DNA from: Drosophila miranda
Taxonomy: Eukaryota > Arthropoda > Insecta > Diptera > Drosophilidae
DNA: 64,000 nt
NCBI RefSeq assembly: GCF_003369915.1
Contig: NW_022881614.1
Coordinates: 19,136,336 to 19,200,335 of the forward strand
Reading direction: 5' to 3'
Shown: positions 59,830 through 64,000 of the stretch, in pieces
Numbering within the stretch: the stretch's first letter is position 1
Layout of the letters: each line of letters starts with the position of its first letter
The notes under the pieces: generated by a model
The model's input: the letters and a program-made list of their open reading frames with translations, nothing else
Told to the model about the DNA's origin: nothing
Database searches by the model: none
Translations under genes and position numbers: made by a program

Positions 59830-61628
59830 ATGGACATTGCCACAATTGACCTGAGCGTGGAAGCGCTCATTGGCTCGTTGCTGGGTCTGGGCGTGCTCTT
59901 TGCGTTCTGTCGCAGCATTCTGGCCGAAGATGTTGTCATTAGCATATTATCGGGGAAGTCACGTCATAGCTGGAAATCAATAAAAATCATCGAGCAGGTG
60001 CGTTTGCTCACTTGTTGCCAGCACCCCTCTGCACACATCCACGAGCACTGACAATTTCTCTCAATCGCAGGCCTGCTTCTGTAATGTATGCGAGATTTTG
60101 ATGACACCCTCGGCAGGACTCTTCTGCGACTGCTGCGGCCTATGCACGCACGCAACGCCGGTATGCCAGCGCCAGGCGGACAGAGGATATCGATGCAAGG
60201 ATAAATGGTTGCGCAACGAGACCTCCGTGCGGCATCTATGGGTCCACGGCAATCTGCCGATGGGAATCAACTGCTCTGCCTGTGGTGATGAAGTGGATCA
60301 TCATGCTAGCACTGATCCGGGACTGTATGGATGGCGCTGTGCCTGGTGCCAGCGCTGCTACCACGATGACTGCTACAAGAAAATCAATGTCAAGGACGAG
60401 TGTGACTTTGGCGAGTTTAAGGACATGATTTTTCCGCCCTACAGCTTTGTTGCCGCCCGCACTCGGGACTCAATGCGCCTGCATCTGGCCAGTATAACAC
60501 CGCCCGATATAGAGAACTGGGGGCCTTTGATTGTGATAGCCAACACAAAGTCTGGCAGCAGTACAGGTGCCGATTGTCCCTGCTGCGTGGCTACCTGCAT
60601 CCTATGCAGGTCATGGAGATAGGCTCCCGCGGACCCCAGGACGCTCTGCAGTGGGCAGCAAAGGCTAGTCCCCGCCCGGGGACCGGCTAGCCGGCGGAGA
60701 TGGGACCATTGGCTGGGTGATGAAAACCATCTACGCTTTGAATATAAAGCCCCAGCCCTCGGTAGCCATCATGCCGCTGGGCACTGGCAACGATGTGTCG
60801 CGAGTGCTTGGCTGGGGAGCGGAGCCACCCACTGTTCTCGACCCGGTACAGATCCTGCGCAACATTCGACGCGCCCGCTCCATCAATCTGGATCGTTATG
60901 ACCTGCAAATCGAGAAGCTACACTATCGACTGCCCATACAAAGACATCCCACAAAGACCATACACGTGTATAACTACTTCAGCGTGGGTATGGACGCGTA
61001 CATCACCTACAACTTCCACAAGACGCGCGAATCTCGTTTTTATCTTCTCAGCAGCCGCATTTTCAATAAGGTAGCTTTCAAAGAAGTGACCAGGTTCAAG
61101 ACATATCAAGAAATCAACCCATACTTTACAGCTGCTGTACTTTACATTTGGAACGCAGCAGGTCATGCAACCGGGCTGCGAACGAATTGAGGAAAAACTC
61201 ACTTTGTACCTGGACAACAAACCGATCCAATTGCCGGAACTGCAGGCGCTGGGCTTTCTCAACATAGACTCCTGGGGCGCCGGCTGCAAGTTGTGTGAGC
61301 TGAGCAACTCCAATGGCGATACGCGAATTGTCAACTCTATATCCGATGGAGTGATGGAAGTGTTTGGCATCGTCTCGTCCTTTCACATTGCCCAGCTGCA
61401 GTGTAACATAAGCAAACCAGTGAGGATTGGCCAAGCCAAGCAGATTAGGGTAAGTGTTCTGTGTTCTTATGGGGAACTCTGTGTTTCATTCTTCGCTCTC
61501 AGTTGCAAGTGAAAGAAACCGTACCGATGCAGGCAGATGGAGAACCCTGGATGCAGAGTCCGGCCGACATACGATTGCAGGCACGCAGCCAGGCTCGTGT
61601 CCTCAAGCTGGATCCAATCTCCACCTAA
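59830..61628 (+). pseudogene. Dgkepsilon: Diacylglycerol kinase epsilon, disrupted
   Basis: Dgk-epsilon phosphorylates diacylglycerol to phosphatidate at membranes. Exons: 59830-59997 (N-terminal hydrophobic segment LIGSLLGLGVLFAFC, a likely membrane anchor), 60071-61070, 61132-61449, 61503-61628; all splice sites are good and in phase. Exon 2 has two C1-type Cys/His fingers (CFCNVCEIL...; INCSACGDEV...) and the kinase start VIANTKSGSSTGAD. Near 60573 a loss of about 4 bp shifts frame, and near 60675-60695 a second scrambled patch with a TAG removes the stretch before GGDGT (the GGCGGAGATGGGACC bases survive at 60694-60708). Downstream the frame is open again (LGTGNDVSRVLGWG to the end). So it is a recent pseudogene with two close lesions. 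Confidence 0.85.
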
Positions 61629-61974
61629 TATTTGACCCCCAGACTAATCCACATTGTGCCAGTCACCGTAATCTCCCCTAACGTACTTATATATTTAATA
61701 TATTTACTTAATTCGAAACCGCATTCTATTTAACTTTCGAATTGTTTTAAGTTGAAAAGTTGCAATCGCATTTGAAAGCACTCCTAATGCTAGTCCCAAA
61801 ATAAACAGGAATTGTGTCAGAAAGAATTTCACTTTATTCTTGATTAATAATGCTTTTAAATGTTGACTGGTGTAGCATACAGTCGCTTGATGCATGCATA
61901 ACAGCTGGGTCTGTAGTTATCGAAAGGGCGGGTAAGCAGCGAAATCATAGTTTCTGCGGCGCGTGGAGAGCTAT
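61629..61974. other. Tail-to-tail 3' region of Dgk-epsilon and Nac-alpha
   Basis: No coding. A plus-strand AATAAA at 61800-61805 could serve Dgk-epsilon and a minus-strand AATAAA at 61833-61838 could serve Nac-alpha; the 3' ends may overlap. Confidence 0.55.

Positions 61975-64000
<2,026 letters not shown>

Noticed and set aside
61071-61131. Apparent frame break in Dgk-epsilon after the FNK residues
   Set aside because: A GTAGCT donor and TTTACAG acceptor 61 bp apart restore the LLYFTFGTQQV reading, so this is a normal short intron.

Overview
The window looks like Drosophila of the obscura group, most likely the D. miranda neo-Y (Muller element C). This is an inference. Genes at the right end (Nop2/NSUN1, a neprilysin-like M13 gene, Dgk-epsilon, Nac-alpha) have insect introns and, as I recall, D. 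melanogaster relatives on chromosome arm 2R. The left third is packed with nested transposons. They include a short Bel/Pao-type element with 372-bp LTRs, closely matching in size what I recall of TRAM, described from the D. miranda neo-Y, and several DINE-1/ISY-like Helitron copies. Most host genes here are broken, as expected on a non-recombining chromosome.

Layout. 1-3227: TRAM-like LTR element. 3228-5553: remnant of an unidentified host gene with one clear minus-strand first exon (4222-4473). 5554-6360: DINE-like Helitron. 6361-7985: unclassified, partly repeat-like. About 7990-27790: transposon nest with two near-identical copies of a Ty3/Gypsy element (one carrying a DINE insertion inside its RT region), further DINE copies, and a GC-rich Osvaldo/Ulysses-like Gypsy element. 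A block of this nest is itself tandemly duplicated (10743-16708 and 16709-24374). The gag ORF of the first Gypsy family starts with a textbook RING-H2 finger.

28142-59404: the centrepiece, a five-copy head-to-tail tandem array. Each roughly 5.0-5.5 kb unit holds two minus-strand genes: the M13 peptidase and, to its right, the three-exon rRNA methyltransferase gene Nop2. Unit 2 also carries a 4.7-kb Jockey-type LINE with target-site duplication. Units are nearly identical but differ by diagnostic indels whose distribution is mosaic (U1+U2, U2+U3, U1+U2+U3, U4+U5, U1+U5), pointing to unequal exchange and gene conversion. All five M13 copies share one frameshift and carry further breaks. Among Nop2 copies only unit 5, next to the native upstream region, keeps exons 1-3 open through the whole catalytic domain (857 codons); units 1-4 have stops, frameshifts or a large deletion and carry only about 46-50 bp of native sequence upstream of the ATG.

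59405-64000: a short divergent intergenic region, then Dgk-epsilon on the plus strand (four exons, disrupted just before the GGDGT motif), an apparently intact Nac-alpha gene on the minus strand (tail-to-tail with Dgk-epsilon), and AT-rich sequence without recognised genes.
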